From the NCBI RefSeq assembly GCF_001423245.1, contig NZ_LMOH01000003.1, forward strand, positions 1,163-65,162: DNA of 64,000 bases, in the 5' to 3' direction. Both the position numbers and the translations under genes were made by a program. Positions 27,672 through 36,835 of this stretch are shown here, one piece after another. Below the pieces are notes generated by a model. The model saw nothing but the letters and a program-made list of their open reading frames with translations, was not told where the DNA came from and did no database searches. Positions within the stretch are counted from its first letter, which is position 1; each line of letters opens with the position of its first letter. The stretch comes from Aureimonas sp. Leaf324 (GTDB taxonomy: Bacteria; Pseudomonadota; Alphaproteobacteria; Rhizobiales; Rhizobiaceae).

Positions 27672-28469
27672 ATGTTCTTCGCCGCGTCCAAGATACTCTG
27701 GTTCCTCGTCCAGCCGCTCGTGATCATTCTGCTGATCGGGACGGCCGGCATCCTGGCCTTCCTCCTCAAGATGCCCAAGCTCGGGCTCGGCCTCGTCGGA
27801 ACGTCGTTGTTCGTCCTTGCGATCGTCAGCCTGACACCTCTCGGGCTCCTGATGCTCAGCGTTCTGGAGAACCGGTTTCCCAAGCCGCAGCTGCCCGCCA
27901 ACGTCGCGGGGATCATCGTGCTCGGCGGCTCCTTCGACACGCGCATCGGCCGCACGCGCGGCGAACTGGAGCTGAACGACGCCGCCGACCGGATCACGAC
28001 GACCATGGCGCTCGCCCGCCGGTTCCCGCAGGCGCGCGTCGTCTTCAGCGGTGGCGCCGCGGCAATGTTAACCGAGGACATCACCGAATCCTCCATGGCC
28101 GAGAAGCTGTTCGCGGCGCTCGGCCTTCCGCCGGAGCGGCTGGAGCTCGAGGACCGTTCGCGCAACACGGTGGAGAACGCCGTCTACACCCGGGAGATCG
28201 CCGAGCCCAAGCCGGGGGAGACCTGGCTGCTGGTCACCTCCGCCGCCCACATGCCGCGCGCCGTCGGCTGCTTCCGCGTCGCCGGCTTCGACGTGCTGCC
28301 CTATCCGACGGATTACCAGACGCCGTCCGGCAGCGCTCTGTATTGGCCCTCCACGGCGAGTGTCCGCAATCTCGAGAAGGTGCATTTCGCGATCCGCGAG
28401 TATCTCGGTCTCGCGGTTTACCGGATGACCGGCAAGATCGACGCCCTGTTTCCGGCGCCGCGCTCCTGA
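27672..28469 (+). CDS. YdcF-family (DUF218) membrane protein
   Basis: A 265-residue protein: two N-terminal membrane helices (about residues 5-28 and 38-58), then a DUF218 domain with GIIVLGGSFD and the later YPTDYQTPSG region. Relatives include ElyC/SanA-like proteins tied to envelope polysaccharide or peptidoglycan balance. ATG at 27672 (MFFAASKILWFLVQP) is preferred by family resemblance; ATG 27639 is an in-frame alternative. It follows the aldo/keto reductase by 47 bases on the same strand. Confidence 0.87.
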   Translation: MFFAASKILWFLVQPLVIILLIGTAGILAFLLKMPKLGLGLVGTSLFVLAIVSLTPLGLLMLSVLENRFPKPQLPANVAGIIVLGGSFDTRIGRTRGELELNDAADRITTTMALARRFPQARVVFSGGAAAMLTEDITESSMAEKLFAALGLPPERLELEDRSRNTVENAVYTREIAEPKPGETWLLVTSAAHMPRAVGCFRVAGFDVLPYPTDYQTPSGSALYWPSTASVRNLEKVHFAIREYLGLAVYRMTGKIDALFPAPRS

Positions 28470-28472
28470 CGA

Positions 28473-28748
28473 TCAGGCCTCGTCGGGAAGCGACAGGCGA
28501 TAGATCCCCTTGAGATCGGCCGCTGCCACGGGGCGGCCCTTGCGCTTGATGACGACGAGCCCTTCGTCCGACAGCTCGATCGCCGCCCGCCGGATCGGCT
28601 GCATCAGGAGCCGCCAAACCTTCTCGTCGGAGCCAGCGAGGTTTCGCGCGATCTCGGACGGACAGACCGTCTTGCCCGCGCCGCGCTCGTGCACGGCTCG
28701 CAGGATCTCGTCGCGCAGCGCGGCTTGGCTGGTCGTTTCGGGCATCAT
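28473..28748 (-). CDS. DUF3253 family protein
   Basis: A 91-residue winged-helix-like protein. The signature ERGAGKTVCPSEIARNL, the WRLLMQPIRRAAIEL helix and VIKRKGRPV strand match DUF3253. DNA binding is plausible from the fold, but no function is known. It overlaps the DUF599 gene by four bases (ATGA) and is translated after it. Confidence 0.85.
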   Translation of the reverse strand: MMPETTSQAALRDEILRAVHERGAGKTVCPSEIARNLAGSDEKVWRLLMQPIRRAAIELSDEGLVVIKRKGRPVAAADLKGIYRLSLPDEA

Positions 28749-29443
28749 GGCTCTCGCAGCGAGACGTTGGCGTCGGAAAAGAACTGGCGGTGGCCTAGGA
28801 TGAGGATCACCAGAACGGTGGTGCCGACCAGGACCAGCGGGCCGACGAACCAGCCGAGATAGGCCAGCCCGAAGAAGATCCCGCGCAGGCCGGCGTTGAA
28901 GTGCCGCGCCGCGATCCGGTTCATGGTCAGCGCGCGGCGCACGGCCGCCTCCGCCGCTTCCGGATTGGCGTCGGCCTCCTGGCGCATCGGGATCGCGCCG
29001 ATGAGGATCGAGCAGTAGTTGAACAGCCGGTACGACCAGCCGAACTTGAAGAAGGCGAAAGCGAAGATCGTCACGAGGCCGAGGAGCTTCGCTTCGACCA
29101 GCCCGCGATCGAAGCGGCCTTCGAGCGGCAGGTCGGTGACGATCAGCGCGATCTGCTCGGCCGAACCGATCAGCGCGAAGCAGCCGCCGATGGCGAAGAT
29201 GCAGGCCGAGGCGAAGAAGCCCGTGCCCTGCTGGAGCCCGGTCATGATCGCGGTGTCGATCATCCGAAGATCGCGCTTCAGGAGCGTCTGCATCCAGACC
29301 TCCCGCTGCCGGTTCATCTGGCGGCTGAGGCCGTGGCGCGCGAAGACCGGAAACTCGACCACGAAGGAGTAGGCGATCCAGCCACCGAGAAAGGCGCCAA
29401 AGGCGAGGAGGTTGGGGAAGTCGAAGATGTCGGCGATGCGCAT
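28745..29443 (-). CDS. DUF599 family membrane protein
   Basis: A 232-residue integral membrane protein with about four or five helices. The family motif REVWMQTLLKRDLRMIDTAI follows the first helix, then GLQQGTGFFAS and the conserved basic and Asn residues of AARHFNAGLRGIFFGL. Function unknown. The ATG at 29443 gives the family length; the frame extends upstream without family resemblance. It is divergent from the DUF1489 gene. Confidence 0.87.
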   Translation of the reverse strand: MRIADIFDFPNLLAFGAFLGGWIAYSFVVEFPVFARHGLSRQMNRQREVWMQTLLKRDLRMIDTAIMTGLQQGTGFFASACIFAIGGCFALIGSAEQIALIVTDLPLEGRFDRGLVEAKLLGLVTIFAFAFFKFGWSYRLFNYCSILIGAIPMRQEADANPEAAEAAVRRALTMNRIAARHFNAGLRGIFFGLAYLGWFVGPLVLVGTTVLVILILGHRQFFSDANVSLREP

Positions 29444-29553
29444 GACGGCTCGTGACGGCGGCGGGACAATGTTCGACGGCCGACGCCGCGGCGCCGATCC
29501 GTCACATGCGGCCTTGCCTTGACGGCGCCCGAAGGCGCGAGCAAACACCGCGC

Positions 29554-29976
29554 ATGCCGCTCCATATGATCAAGCTTTGTGTGGGTGTCGACAGTGTCGA
29601 GGACCTGGAGGCCCATGTTCGCGCCCGCCTGTCCGCCGGACCCGGCGCCGAGCAGACGCATGTCACCCGCGTCATGCCCAAACGCGCCGACGAGATGATC
29701 GGCGCGGGCTCGCTGTTCTGGGTGATCAAGGGGCAGGTTCAGGTGCGCCAGCCGATCCTGCGTTTCGACGCCATCCGGACCGAGGACGGGATCGAGCGGT
29801 GCCGGATCGTCCTGAAGCCGGACTTCATCCGGACCTGGCCGTTGCCGAGGCGACCGTTCCAGGGATGGCGCTACCTGACACCCGAGGATGCGCCGGCCGA
29901 TCTCGGGGATGGGGCGGATCTCGCCGAGCTTCCGCCCACCCTTCGACGGGAACTGGCGGAACTCGGACTTCTCTAG
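29554..29976 (+). CDS. DUF1489 family protein
   Basis: A 140-residue cytoplasmic protein restricted mainly to alphaproteobacteria. The start MPLHMIKLCVGVDSVEDL and the VTRVMPKRADEMIGAGSLFW and RPFQGWRYL motifs are family hallmarks. Function unknown. The frame opens to 29452 but 29554 matches the family start. Its TAG stop shares the four bases CTAG (29973-29976) with the stop of the convergent small gene. Confidence 0.88.
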   Translation: MPLHMIKLCVGVDSVEDLEAHVRARLSAGPGAEQTHVTRVMPKRADEMIGAGSLFWVIKGQVQVRQPILRFDAIRTEDGIERCRIVLKPDFIRTWPLPRRPFQGWRYLTPEDAPADLGDGADLAELPPTLRRELAELGLL

Positions 29977-30242
29977 ATCGAGCGGCCGAACGCGATGCGG
30001 ACGGCCGGGTTGCCGGACGCGGAGCGGACGACGAGACGGGTGTTGGAGCGGGGCTGCGACGCACGCCAGGCGCGCGCGCCGTGGCACAGGAGCATGCCCA
30101 CGAGATCCTTGGCACGCACGCGCGAGCGGCCGTCGCGGTAGTCGGTCAGCCGGGCGGCCGCCTGCTGCAAGGGGTGCAGCCCGATCACGGTCGACTTCTG
30201 CTCGGCGTTCGGCAGGAGGGCGCTTTCGGTTTCGAACGACAT
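29973..30242 (-). CDS. Hypothetical small basic protein
   Basis: An 89-residue, Arg- and Ser-rich protein with no domain I recognise. The middle (LHPLQQAAARLTDYRDGRSR) looks helical and the end (LVVRSASGNPAVRIAFGR) beta-like. The ATG has GAGG at a suitable distance, and the frame is preserved to a TAG that overlaps the convergent DUF1489 stop. Coding seems more likely than not, but it could be lineage-specific. Confidence 0.6.
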   Translation of the reverse strand: MSFETESALLPNAEQKSTVIGLHPLQQAAARLTDYRDGRSRVRAKDLVGMLLCHGARAWRASQPRSNTRLVVRSASGNPAVRIAFGRSI

Positions 30243-30345
30243 GGGAACCTCGGTTACGCTCGGAAAACTGCGGGCAAAGAGAGACCGTTCGGAGCTTGGT
30301 GGCTCCGCGCGAAGAACGACGGTATGGATGGGGTAAGGCGGGCGG

Positions 30346-31827
30346 TCAGTTCGCCGCGATGGCGTAGCAGGCGTAGGCTTTGCTCTTCAGCGCGTCGCAG
30401 GCGGCGTTCGCGGCAGCCTTGTCGGCAAAGCCGGAGAACCGGGCCCGGTAGAGCGTCTGCGAACCGTTCGCGACGGCCTGGGTAAAGGCCTGGGCGTCGG
30501 CCAAGGCGGAACCGGCACGCTGCTTGGCTTCCGACAGGATGTCGTAGGCGGTGGCCTCGGCCGGGGTCGCGGCGATCTGGACGACCCAGCCCGATACGAC
30601 CTCGCGGCCTGCGGTCGGCATCGGCGTCGCCGCCGAGGCCTGGGTGATGACGTTGGGGATCGAGGCGCGGGGCACGGGGGCCGCGGCCAGCGCGGTCGCC
30701 ACGTTCGGCGCGGCGCGGTCGTTGGCTTCCAGCGCTTCGCGGATCGCGTCGCGGCCGACCACGGAGCGACGCTCAGGCGCGGTGATCGCGTTCATCGCAC
30801 CTGTGGCGTTGGATCCATAGGCTTCGGCGACACGCTGGTTGATGTTCGAGGTGCGGCGGGTCGGCACCGGCACGGCGCTCGGCAGGACCGCTTGCGCGAC
30901 GGTTTCCGTGTGGGCGGTCACGGCAGGGCCGCGGGCGCTCGGATTGTAGGCGGCGATCAGCGCGGTCGAGGCGCGGGTGCTCGTCTGCGGCAGGTACTGC
31001 TTGACGAGGTCGGCCATGTGATCGTCGCGCGAGCGGGCGGTGCGCCCGCCCATCACGACGGCGACCAGCTTGCGATCGCCACGCACGACCGAGGTCACGA
31101 GATTGAAGCCGGACTTGTTGATGAAGCCGGTCTTGATGCCGTCGACGCCTTCGACGCGCCCGAGCAGCCGGTTGTGGTTGCCGATCGTCTGGCCGCGGAA
31201 GTTGAAGCTGCGGGTGCTGAAGTACTTATAATACTGCGGAAAATGCTCGCGCAGGGCGATGCCGAGCGTTGCCATGTCGCGCGCGGTGGTCATCTGCGCG
31301 TCGTTCGGCAGGCCGTTGGCGTTCTGGAACGTGGTGCGCGACATGCCGAGCTTGCGCGCCTTGGCGGTCATCATCTCGGCGAAACGGCCCTCGCTGCCGC
31401 CGAGGAATTCGCCGATCACGACCGCCGCGTCGTTGGCCGAACGCGTGACGAGGCCCATGATGCCTTCCTCGACCGAGAGCGTCGAGCCGATCTTCAGGCC
31501 GAGCTTGGACGGCGGACGGGCTGCGGCATAGGCCGAGACCTTCATCGGCGTCGACAGCGTCGCCCGCCCGCTCTCCAGCGCGTCGAAGAGCATGTAGAGC
31601 GTCATCATCTTGGTGAGCGAGGCGGGATAGCGACGGTCGTCGGCGCTCCGCGCAAACAAGACCTTGCCGTTGTTGGCGTCGATCACGACTGCGGAGTAGC
31701 GGTCCGGCGATTCCTGAGCCTGCGCCGGCACGATCGCGAGAACCGCGCCGCCGATCAGGGTGGCCGCCATCAGGCCGTGGGACATGCGCTTCGCTGCGGC
31801 GGTGATCGTCGACATGGTCAGCGGCAT
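30346..31827 (-). CDS. D-alanyl-D-alanine carboxypeptidase (PBP5/6 type) with SPOR domain
   Basis: A 493-residue periplasmic penicillin-binding protein that trims the terminal D-Ala of peptidoglycan. A signal peptide (hydrophobic segment ending IVPAQAQ) precedes the S11 peptidase domain with SxxK Ser70-Lys73 (PASLTKM), SxN Ser130-Asn132 (SANDAAV) and Lys232-Thr-Gly (GIKTGFI). A Thr/Ala/Pro-rich linker leads to a C-terminal SPOR domain (about residues 410-493) that should target denuded glycan at the septum. ATG 31827 is chosen; ATG 31815 is an alternative. Confidence 0.94.
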   Translation of the reverse strand: MPLTMSTITAAAKRMSHGLMAATLIGGAVLAIVPAQAQESPDRYSAVVIDANNGKVLFARSADDRRYPASLTKMMTLYMLFDALESGRATLSTPMKVSAYAAARPPSKLGLKIGSTLSVEEGIMGLVTRSANDAAVVIGEFLGGSEGRFAEMMTAKARKLGMSRTTFQNANGLPNDAQMTTARDMATLGIALREHFPQYYKYFSTRSFNFRGQTIGNHNRLLGRVEGVDGIKTGFINKSGFNLVTSVVRGDRKLVAVVMGGRTARSRDDHMADLVKQYLPQTSTRASTALIAAYNPSARGPAVTAHTETVAQAVLPSAVPVPTRRTSNINQRVAEAYGSNATGAMNAITAPERRSVVGRDAIREALEANDRAAPNVATALAAAPVPRASIPNVITQASAATPMPTAGREVVSGWVVQIAATPAEATAYDILSEAKQRAGSALADAQAFTQAVANGSQTLYRARFSGFADKAAANAACDALKSKAYACYAIAAN

Positions 31828-32150
31828 GGGCGGCACTCTCGTGTTCGTGTGTCGAGATGCTGCCCCCGGTCGCGACGCCAAGCGCCTGTCCAGGTCCTAA
31901 AGACTGTGTCTTCGCGATCTCTTCTTGTGGGAAAGATACGCAGGGCGGTCTTACCAATCCGTTTATGGTTGCCGGAACCTTGTGATCGGTTTGTGGCATT
32001 CGCCTCGAATTGTCGTGATCGGCGTGAAACGACATTCAGCATGCCGCGCCGCACCATCCCCTTGCAGAGTTTTGTGCAGTGCAATATATGCTGACCGAAG
32101 ACGGCGCTGGACGCTGCCCGCCGTCACCCAACCATGCAAGGGAGAGTTCG
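31828..32150. other. Divergent intergenic region between the carboxypeptidase and phasin genes
   Basis: 323 bases without a gene. The right end holds the phasin promoter and operator candidate (32062-32090). The left part should hold the carboxypeptidase promoter; no strong -35/-10 pair is evident there. No hairpin terminator or open frame of note. Confidence 0.7.
32062..32090 (+). promoter_or_regulatory. Phasin promoter with overlapping PhaR-like operator
   Basis: TTGCAG (32062-32067), a 17-base spacer and TATATG (32085-32090) form a good sigma-70 promoter 61 bases before the phasin start. The spacer contains TTGTGCAGTGCAA (32072-32084), a TGCA-rich imperfect palindrome like those bound by PhaR repressors at phasin promoters. 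Occupation would block RNA polymerase when polyhydroxyalkanoate granules are absent. The PhaR link is inference. Confidence 0.55.
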
Positions 32151-32522
32151 ATGAACGCATACACCGACGCCAACAAGGTTGGTAAGGACAACATGGACAA
32201 CGCGCTTCGCTCCATGTCGGCCATGACCAAGGGCTTCCAGCAGATCGCCGCTGAGACGACCGAGTTCACCAAGAAGTCCTACGAGCAGTCGGCGCAGATG
32301 CTGGAGCGTCTCGCCCAGGTCCGCACGCTCGACAAGGCGATCGAGGTTCAGTCCGAGTACGCCCGTTCGGCCTACGAGGCCTGGGTGTCGCAGGCGACCA
32401 AGATGGGCGAGATCTACCAGGACATCGCGCGCGAGGCCTATCGCCCGCTCGAGTCCTCGGCTCAGCAGAACCAGCAGTTCGCCCAGAACATGGCGAACCA
32501 GGCCGCCAACCACACGAACTGA
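32151..32522 (+). CDS. Phasin family protein
   Basis: A 123-residue, almost wholly helical, amphipathic protein that coats polyhydroxyalkanoate granules. The central segment (ALRSMSAMTKGFQQIAAETT, then KSYEQSAQMLERLAQVRTLD) is the phasin signature, with Gln/Asn-rich ends and no Cys. GGAGAG stands before the ATG at 32151. It is monocistronic with its own promoter and terminator, as abundant phasins usually are. Confidence 0.92.
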   Translation: MNAYTDANKVGKDNMDNALRSMSAMTKGFQQIAAETTEFTKKSYEQSAQMLERLAQVRTLDKAIEVQSEYARSAYEAWVSQATKMGEIYQDIAREAYRPLESSAQQNQQFAQNMANQAANHTN

Positions 32523-32563
32523 TCCGATCTCACGATCGGGAGCGTCCTGCGCGATGCTTCTGG

Positions 32564-32593
32564 AAAGGCCCGGCTCGACGCCGGGCCTTTTTT
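32564..32593 (+). terminator. Rho-independent terminator after the phasin gene
   Basis: GGCCCGGC (32567-32574) pairs with GCCGGGCC (32580-32587), loop TCGAC, flanked by AAA and followed by six T. A strong terminator. Confidence 0.88.
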
Positions 32594-32799
32594 CGTTGCG
32601 TGGCGTCCAGTCGGAGCCACTATGTCGGCGCTGGTCCAGCGATTCCGCGGCGGCACCGCGGCGTCCGGCATTTTCGGCGGGACGAAATTTTGCCGCATCC
32701 TGAAGGCGTCTTAAATTGTCGATCGGCGCACATACATATCGAGCGATGGCGAACGTGAACTCCTTGAACGAACGGGCGGCTCCGCATGGGGCCCGAGCG

Positions 32800-33144
32800 A
32801 TGGCGACCCGGTCGCAGGGGCCGGACGACGACCGTCCGAACGGGCCCGATCGCGGTACCTCCGTGATCACCCGGACCAAGCCCAAGACCAAGAAGCCGAG
32901 CCTTTACAGGGTCCTGCTTCTGAACGACGATTACACGCCGATGGAATTCGTCATCCACGTCCTCGAACGCTTCTTCCAGAAGGACCGGGAGGCAGCCACG
33001 CGCATCATGCTCCATGTGCATCAACACGGAGTGGGGGAGTGCGGGGTCTACACCTATGAAGTGGCCGAGACGAAGGTGACCCAAGTGATGGATTTCGCAC
33101 GCCAGCACCAGCATCCGCTTCAGTGCGTGATGGAAAAGAATTGA
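32800..33144 (+). CDS. clpS: ClpS adaptor protein
   Basis: The 114-residue N-recognin that delivers N-end-rule substrates to ClpAP. The conserved core [20 protein letters not shown] carries the Asn/Asp and Met residues of the N-degron pocket, with the His of [16 protein letters not shown]. The N-terminal tail is disordered and charged. Start uncertain: ATG 32800 gives family length; ATG 32746 would add 18 residues. It precedes clpA by eight bases. Confidence 0.93.
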   Translation: MATRSQGPDDDRPNGPDRGTSVITRTKPKTKKPSLYRVLLLNDDYTPMEFVIHVLERFFQKDREAATRIMLHVHQHGVGECGVYTYEVAETKVTQVMDFARQHQHPLQCVMEKN

Positions 33145-33152
33145 GGTGAAGC

Positions 33153-35660
33153 TTGCCGACATTTTCGCAAAGCCTGGAGAAGTCTCTCCATCAGGCGCTC
33201 ACCTTCGCCAACGAACGGCACCAGGAATTCGCCACGCTGGAGCACCTGCTCCTCGCGCTGCTTGAAGACAAGGATGCCTCCGCGGTCATGCGGGGGTGCA
33301 GCGTCGACATCGACGTCCTGCGTTCGTCGCTGACGGAGTATATCGACACCGAACTTGCCAACCTCGTGACGGGCCACGACGAGGACTCCAAGCCGACCGC
33401 CGGATTCCATCGGGTGATCCAGCGCGCGGTGATCCACGTCCAGTCCTCGGGCCGCGAGGAAGTGACGGGCGCCAACGTGCTCGTCGCCATCTTCGCCGAG
33501 CGCGAAAGTCACGCGGCTTTCTTCCTGCAGGAGCAGGAGATGACCCGCTACGACGCCGTGAACTTCCTTTCCCATGGGATCTCGAAGCGTCCGGGCGGCT
33601 CGGAAAGCCGCACCGTGCGCGGAGCGGAGGACGAGCAGTCTGTCATGGGCAACGAGGAGGAAGGGCGCCGCAAGACGACCCAGGACGCGCTCACCGCGTA
33701 CTGCGTCAATCTGAACGAAAAGGCCAAGACCGGTCGGATCGACCCGCTGATCGGCCGTGCGAGCGAGATCAACCGCACGATCCAGGTGCTGTGCCGGCGG
33801 TCGAAGAACAACCCGCTCTACGTCGGCGATCCAGGCGTCGGCAAGACGGCGATCGCCGAAGGACTGGCCAAGCGCATCGTCGAGGGCGACGTGCCGGAGG
33901 TCCTGGCGGACGCCACGATCTTCTCGCTGGACATGGGCACGCTGCTCGCCGGCACCCGTTATCGCGGCGATTTCGAGGAACGCCTGAAGCAGGTCGTCAA
34001 GGAACTCGAGGAATATCCGGGCGCGGTCCTGTTCATCGACGAGATTCACACCGTGATCGGTGCCGGCGCGACGTCGGGCGGGGCGATGGATGCCTCGAAC
34101 CTTCTCAAGCCGGCGCTCTCGTCGGGCGCGATCCGGTGCATCGGCTCGACCACCTACAAGGAGTACCGCCAGTTCTTCGAGAAGGACCGGGCGCTGGTCC
34201 GACGCTTCCAGAAGATCGACGTTGCCGAGCCGACGATCGAGGACGCGATCGCGATCCTCAAGGGTCTCAAGCCCTATTTCGAGGACTTCCACCACGTGAA
34301 GTTCTCGAACGACGCGATCAAGTCGGCGGTCGAACTGTCGGCGCGCTACATCAACGACCGCAAGCTGCCGGACAAGGCGATCGACGTGATCGACGAGACG
34401 GGCGCTTCGCAGATGCTGCTGCCCGAGGCCAAGCGTAAGAAGAGCATCGGCGTCAAGGAGATCGAGGCGACCGTCGCCACGATGGCCCGCATCCCGCCGA
34501 AGTCCGTGTCGAAGGACGACGAGGAGGTTCTGTCGAACCTCTCGGAGCAGCTGAAGCGTGTGGTCTACGGACAGGACGCGGCGATCGAGAACCTGACGAC
34601 CGCGATCAAGCTGGCGCGTGCCGGCCTGCGCGAGCCGGAGAAGCCGATCGGTTCCTACCTGTTCTCGGGTCCGACCGGCGTCGGCAAGACCGAGGTTGCC
34701 AAGCAGCTCGCCTCCGCGCTCGGCATCGAACTCCTGCGCTTCGACATGTCGGAGTACATGGAACGGCATACCGTTTCGCGGCTGATCGGCGCGCCTCCGG
34801 GCTATGTCGGCTTCGACCAGGGCGGTCTCCTGACCGACGGCGTCGACCAGCACCCGCATTGCGTGCTGCTGCTCGACGAGATCGAGAAGGCGCATCCCGA
34901 TCTGTTCAACATCCTCCTGCAGGTGATGGACCATGGGAAGCTGACGGATCACAACGGCAAGCGGATCGACTTCCGGAACGTGATCCTGATCATGACGACC
35001 AACGCCGGTGCGTCGGAGTCGCAGCGTGCCGCGATCGGCTTCGGCTCGAGCAAGCGAACGGGTGACGACGTGGAGGCGATCAACCGCCTGTTCACGCCGG
35101 AGTTCCGCAACCGTCTCGACGCCATCATCCCGTTCGGCGCGCTGCCGACGCCGGTGATCCACGAGGTGGTGCAGAAGTTCGTGATGCAGCTCGAGGCTCA
35201 GCTGTCGGAGCGTGGCGTGACCTTCGACCTCGATCAGGAGGCGATCGCCTGGCTCGCGGAGAAGGGCTACGACGAGCACATGGGTGCGCGTCCGCTCGGC
35301 CGCGTGATCCAGGAATACGTCAAGAAGCCGCTGGCCGACGAGGTTCTCTTCGGCAAGCTGAAGCGCGGCGGCACGGTCAAGGTGACGGTGGTCGACGGCG
35401 AGGACGGCCGCAAGCTGCATCTCGAATCGATCCCCGAGGAGACCTACGCCAAGCCGCGCAAGGCCGACGAGGCGCGCGGGAAGGTGCGCGTCGGGCCGGA
35501 CGGCGAGGAGATCGAGGACGAGCCGACGTCGTATGACGACGACGAGCCGGAGGACGACGCGCCCGAGGCTCAGCCGGTCAAGGAGCCCGCCGCCGCCCGG
35601 GACAAGGCGGAAAAGCGGGCAGGGGCCGTTCCAAAGGTTCCCAGAAAGCCCGCCGAATGA
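33153..35660 (+). CDS. clpA: ATP-dependent Clp protease ATP-binding subunit ClpA, TTG start
   Basis: An 835-residue Hsp100 unfoldase that feeds ClpP. The N-domain (residues 1-145) binds ClpS; the first AAA+ module has Walker [11 protein letters not shown] (225-234), the second [10 protein letters not shown] (506-515). The family start ([20 protein letters not shown]) follows a TTG at 33153 with GAGG upstream and no better ATG. A charged, largely acidic tail of about 75 residues after the second module ([20 protein letters not shown]) ends in a basic stretch and is longer than in E. coli. Co-transcribed with clpS. Confidence 0.97.
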   Translation: MPTFSQSLEKSLHQALTFANERHQEFATLEHLLLALLEDKDASAVMRGCSVDIDVLRSSLTEYIDTELANLVTGHDEDSKPTAGFHRVIQRAVIHVQSSGREEVTGANVLVAIFAERESHAAFFLQEQEMTRYDAVNFLSHGISKRPGGSESRTVRGAEDEQSVMGNEEEGRRKTTQDALTAYCVNLNEKAKTGRIDPLIGRASEINRTIQVLCRRSKNNPLYVGDPGVGKTAIAEGLAKRIVEGDVPEVLADATIFSLDMGTLLAGTRYRGDFEERLKQVVKELEEYPGAVLFIDEIHTVIGAGATSGGAMDASNLLKPALSSGAIRCIGSTTYKEYRQFFEKDRALVRRFQKIDVAEPTIEDAIAILKGLKPYFEDFHHVKFSNDAIKSAVELSARYINDRKLPDKAIDVIDETGASQMLLPEAKRKKSIGVKEIEATVATMARIPPKSVSKDDEEVLSNLSEQLKRVVYGQDAAIENLTTAIKLARAGLREPEKPIGSYLFSGPTGVGKTEVAKQLASALGIELLRFDMSEYMERHTVSRLIGAPPGYVGFDQGGLLTDGVDQHPHCVLLLDEIEKAHPDLFNILLQVMDHGKLTDHNGKRIDFRNVILIMTTNAGASESQRAAIGFGSSKRTGDDVEAINRLFTPEFRNRLDAIIPFGALPTPVIHEVVQKFVMQLEAQLSERGVTFDLDQEAIAWLAEKGYDEHMGARPLGRVIQEYVKKPLADEVLFGKLKRGGTVKVTVVDGEDGRKLHLESIPEETYAKPRKADEARGKVRVGPDGEEIEDEPTSYDDDEPEDDAPEAQPVKEPAAARDKAEKRAGAVPKVPRKPAE

Positions 35661-35665
35661 TCTAG

Positions 35666-35695
35666 AAGGGGCCGCTCTCCGGAGCGGCCCTTTTT
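35666..35695 (+). terminator. Rho-independent terminator after clpA
   Basis: GGGCCGCTC (35669-35677) pairs with GAGCGGCCC (35682-35690), loop TCCG, with flanking A and T runs (TTTTT at 35691-35695). It lies directly after the clpA stop. Confidence 0.88.
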
Positions 35696-35729
35696 CTTTG
35701 ACTCGACGCACAGGCGGGCACGCAGGCTC

Positions 35730-36470
35730 ATGAACGAACCGACCGAGGCCTCGCCCGACCCGGCCGCCAAATGGATCCTCCTCGGGATGCGGCAGGTCGT
35801 CAGCGCTCCGGCGCTGATTCTCGTCGTCGCCCACCTTGGCTTCGCGGGTTTGGCGCGCGAGGCCGGCGTCACCTGGACGGAGGCGACCTTCATGGTCGCT
35901 ACGATCTGGGCGCTGCCGGCCAACCTCATCCTTCTCGGGGCGGTCACGGCCGGGCTGTCGCTGGCGGCGACGGCGCTTGCAGTCTGCCTGTCGTCGCTGC
36001 GCATGATGCCGATGGTCATCGCGCTTCTGCCCGACCTCCGCGGGCCGGGCACACGGCGCTCGACGCTTCTGTTCCTGTCGCATTTCGTTGCCGTAACGGC
36101 CTGGGTGGTGGCGCTGGACAAACTGCCGACCGTGCCGCGCGCCCACCGCACGCAGTTCTTCGCAGGCTTCGCGATCACCTTGACGGTGGTCAACACGACG
36201 GCCGTCGCCTTCGCCTTCAACCTGATGGGGCAGCTGCCGGCGTTGGCGACCGGCGCGCTCGCCTTCTTCACGCCGGTCTACTTCCTGACCTCGCTCTATG
36301 GGTCGGCGCGCGAACTGTCCGGGCGTCTGGCGCTCCTGACGGGGCTTCTCGCGATCCCGGTCGCGAACTGGCTGACGCCCGGCTTCGACATTCTCGTGGC
36401 GGGCGTCGTCGGCGGGGTGATCGCCTTCGCAATCGGGCGCTGGCGCGCGGCGGCGGGAGATGTCGGGTGA
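35730..36470 (+). CDS. azlC: AzlC-family branched-chain amino acid exporter, large subunit
   Basis: A 246-residue membrane protein with roughly six to eight helices, the large subunit of AzlCD exporters that move branched-chain and related amino acids out of the cell. The motif ATFMVATIWALPANLILLGA and the LSSLRMMPMVIALLPDLRG loop (short basic cytoplasmic segment) match the family. GTGA overlap with azlD shows coupling. Substrate inferred from family. Confidence 0.88.
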   Translation: MNEPTEASPDPAAKWILLGMRQVVSAPALILVVAHLGFAGLAREAGVTWTEATFMVATIWALPANLILLGAVTAGLSLAATALAVCLSSLRMMPMVIALLPDLRGPGTRRSTLLFLSHFVAVTAWVVALDKLPTVPRAHRTQFFAGFAITLTVVNTTAVAFAFNLMGQLPALATGALAFFTPVYFLTSLYGSARELSGRLALLTGLLAIPVANWLTPGFDILVAGVVGGVIAFAIGRWRAAAGDVG

Positions 36471-36832
36471 ACGGCTGGACCTACGACGCGATCGGCGCCT
36501 GGTGGTGGCCCTATGTCTTCATCCTGCTGACGGGCTGGCTGCCGACCGATATCTGGCGCTGGCTGGGCGTCCTGTCAGCCGGCCGCCTCGACGAGCGATC
36601 GCCCGCGGTGGCGCTCGCGAGGACGATCGCGACCTCGCTGGTCGCCGCCGTGATCGGGCGGCTGGTGCTGGCGCCCGGCGGCTCGCTGGAGGCGATCCCG
36701 CTGGAGATTCGCATCGCCGCCCTCGCGACGGGCTTCGCCGCCTATTTCTGGCTGGGGCGACAGACCCTCGTCGCCATCCTGTTCGCCGAAGTGGTGCTCC
36801 TCGGCGTGCCGTGGGCGCTTGGTATCCTGTAG
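36467..36832 (+). CDS. azlD: AzlD-family amino acid exporter, small subunit
   Basis: A 121-residue, four-helix membrane protein. It starts at GTG 36467 inside the azlC stop (GTGA). The first helix (WWWPYVFILLTGWLPTDIWR), the loop SAGRLDERSPAVALART and the last helices LATGFAAYFWLGRQTL match AzlD. Works with AzlC. Confidence 0.87.
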   Translation: MNGWTYDAIGAWWWPYVFILLTGWLPTDIWRWLGVLSAGRLDERSPAVALARTIATSLVAAVIGRLVLAPGGSLEAIPLEIRIAALATGFAAYFWLGRQTLVAILFAEVVLLGVPWALGIL

Positions 36833-36835
36833 CGA

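Noticed and set aside
33120-36146. A minus-strand open frame of about 1000 codons opposite clpA
   Set aside because: It is a shadow of the GC-rich third-codon-position pattern of clpA, which has full family conservation. The antisense translation is low-complexity and has no recognisable motif. The same holds for the long minus frame at 2153-4588.
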